Shown here: in pieces, positions 12,929-13,680 of the stretch | How positions within the stretch are numbered: position 1 is the stretch's first letter | Layout of the letters: each line of letters opens with the position of its first letter | NCBI GenBank assembly: GCA_030593785.1 | Contig: JAUVGM010000020.1 | Location: 1-13,680, forward strand | DNA: 13,680 bases | Direction: 5' to 3' | Source: Gammaproteobacteria bacterium | GTDB taxonomy: Bacteria > Pseudomonadota > Gammaproteobacteria > UBA6429 > Thiohalophilaceae | Translations under genes and position numbers: made by a program | Notes under the pieces: generated by a model | Told to the model about the DNA's origin: nothing | The model's input: only the letters and a program-made list of their open reading frames with translations | Databases searched by the model: none

Positions 12929-13680
12929 TTAACTTTCAGCAGTCCATGTTAAATCAAGTTCTTTGGCTGCCTTCACATCATCTAACCTTCTAACAGGTAA
13001 TGTATAAGGTGCACCTTTCACTTTTTCTGCGTCAGTTTCAGCTTCTTTTTGAATTGCAATCATTGCTTCAATAAAGCCGTCTAGCGCATCTTGTGCTTCA
13101 GTTTCTGTCGGTTCAATTAAGAAACATTCAGGAACAAGTAATGGGAAGTATGTAGTTGGCGCATGGAAGCCATAATCAAGCAAACGTTTGGCAAAATCCA
13201 TTGCATTTACATTGAGTTCTTTAGCTTGTTTTTTCAATGTAACAATAAACTCGTGTGTTGCTTTACGATTTGGGAACGCCAATTCAAATCCGGCTTTCTC
13301 AAGTTCTTTCATCATATAATTGGCATTTAACGTCGCATATTCAGCAACACGAGTCATACCATCACGACCTAATAAACGCGCATAAATATACGCACGCAAT
13401 AACACACCTGCATTACCCATAAAGGCAGATAGACGACCAATACTCTGCGTATTATCTTTTTCAGTTACAACATGATATTCATCATCAACTTTTGTCACCA
13501 TGGGTACAGGTAAGTAAGGAATTAAACGTTCGCTTACGCCCACTGGACCAGCGCCTGGGCCACCTCCACCATGTGGTGTTGAGAATGTTTTATGTAAATT
13601 CATATGAATCACATCAAATCCCATGTCACCGGGTTTAACTTTACCTAAAATTGCGTTTAAGTTGGCACCATCGTAATACA
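12929..13680 (-). CDS. gcvPB: Glycine dehydrogenase (decarboxylating) subunit 2, 5' end beyond window
   Basis: This is the PLP-binding subunit of the split P-protein of the glycine cleavage system, which decarboxylates glycine and passes the aminomethyl group to H-protein. About 250 C-terminal residues are in the window; the frame stays open to the right edge, where it reads YYDGANLNAILGKVKPGDMG, so the ATG at 13624 is internal and not the start. The PLP lysine lies in NLHKTFSTPHGGGGPG (codon 13589-13591), with the glycine-rich loop beside it. The C-terminal domain is intact (TTYFPLLVPECFLIEPTETE). In E. coli GcvP is one chain; this is the two-subunit form, and gcvPA would be expected just beyond the window. 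A palindromic repeat follows the stop. Confidence 0.97.
   Translation of the reverse strand, partial: YYDGANLNAILGKVKPGDMGFDVIHMNLHKTFSTPHGGGGPGAGPVGVSERLIPYLPVPMVTKVDDEYHVVTEKDNTQSIGRLSAFMGNAGVLLRAYIYARLLGRDGMTRVAEYATLNANYMMKELEKAGFELAFPNRKATHEFIVTLKKQAKELNVNAMDFAKRLLDYGFHAPTTYFPLLVPECFLIEPTETEAQDALDGFIEAMIAIQKEAETDAEKVKGAPYTLPVRRLDDVKAAKELDLTWTAES

Overview
The window reads as ordinary chromosome from an AT-rich gammaproteobacterium. The basis is the apaG-apaH pair next to dihydrofolate reductase and thymidylate synthase, an E. coli-like ThyA, Lgt and DgkA, a split glycine decarboxylase (GcvPB), and several short palindromic intergenic repeats. I cannot name a genus from sequence alone. No rRNA, tRNA, CRISPR array, prophage or transposase gene is visible.

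Left block (92-3832, + strand): five closely spaced genes that look like one transcription unit. They encode (1) a CheW-like domain joined through a long linker and one membrane segment to a C-terminal LysM domain, (2) a small HExxH putative metallopeptidase, (3) a ComFB-family protein, (4) ApaG and (5) ApaH, the diadenosine tetraphosphatase. The first three are the most unusual content: a possible peptidoglycan-anchored chemosensory adaptor beside a family recently linked to cyclic dinucleotide sensing.

Middle block (3833-7446, - strand): folA and thyA overlap by one base and abut apaH tail to tail with no bases between them. Then come a strong terminator, lgt (lipoprotein diacylglyceryl transferase), a 124-bp palindromic element, and an RlmI-like 23S rRNA methyltransferase. 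folA and thyA together run the dTMP/tetrahydrofolate cycle.

Gene-free stretch (7447-7849): mostly filled by a MITE-like element of about 280 bp with 18-bp terminal inverted repeats and flanking TA dinucleotides. A second palindrome is nested inside it.

Right block (7850-13680, - strand): a three-gene group (DUF924 protein, small two-span membrane protein, secreted patatin-like phospholipase with a beta-rich C-terminus), preceded by a 98-bp element with perfect 15-bp inverted ends. Then come a terminator, a PfkB-family (adenosine-kinase-like) kinase, dgkA, a common palindromic repeat, and the 3' part of gcvPB running off the right edge.

Most of the window is housekeeping. The best candidates for something new are the CheW-TM-LysM protein with its two small neighbours, the patatin protein's C-terminus, and the family of small palindromic elements in the gaps.
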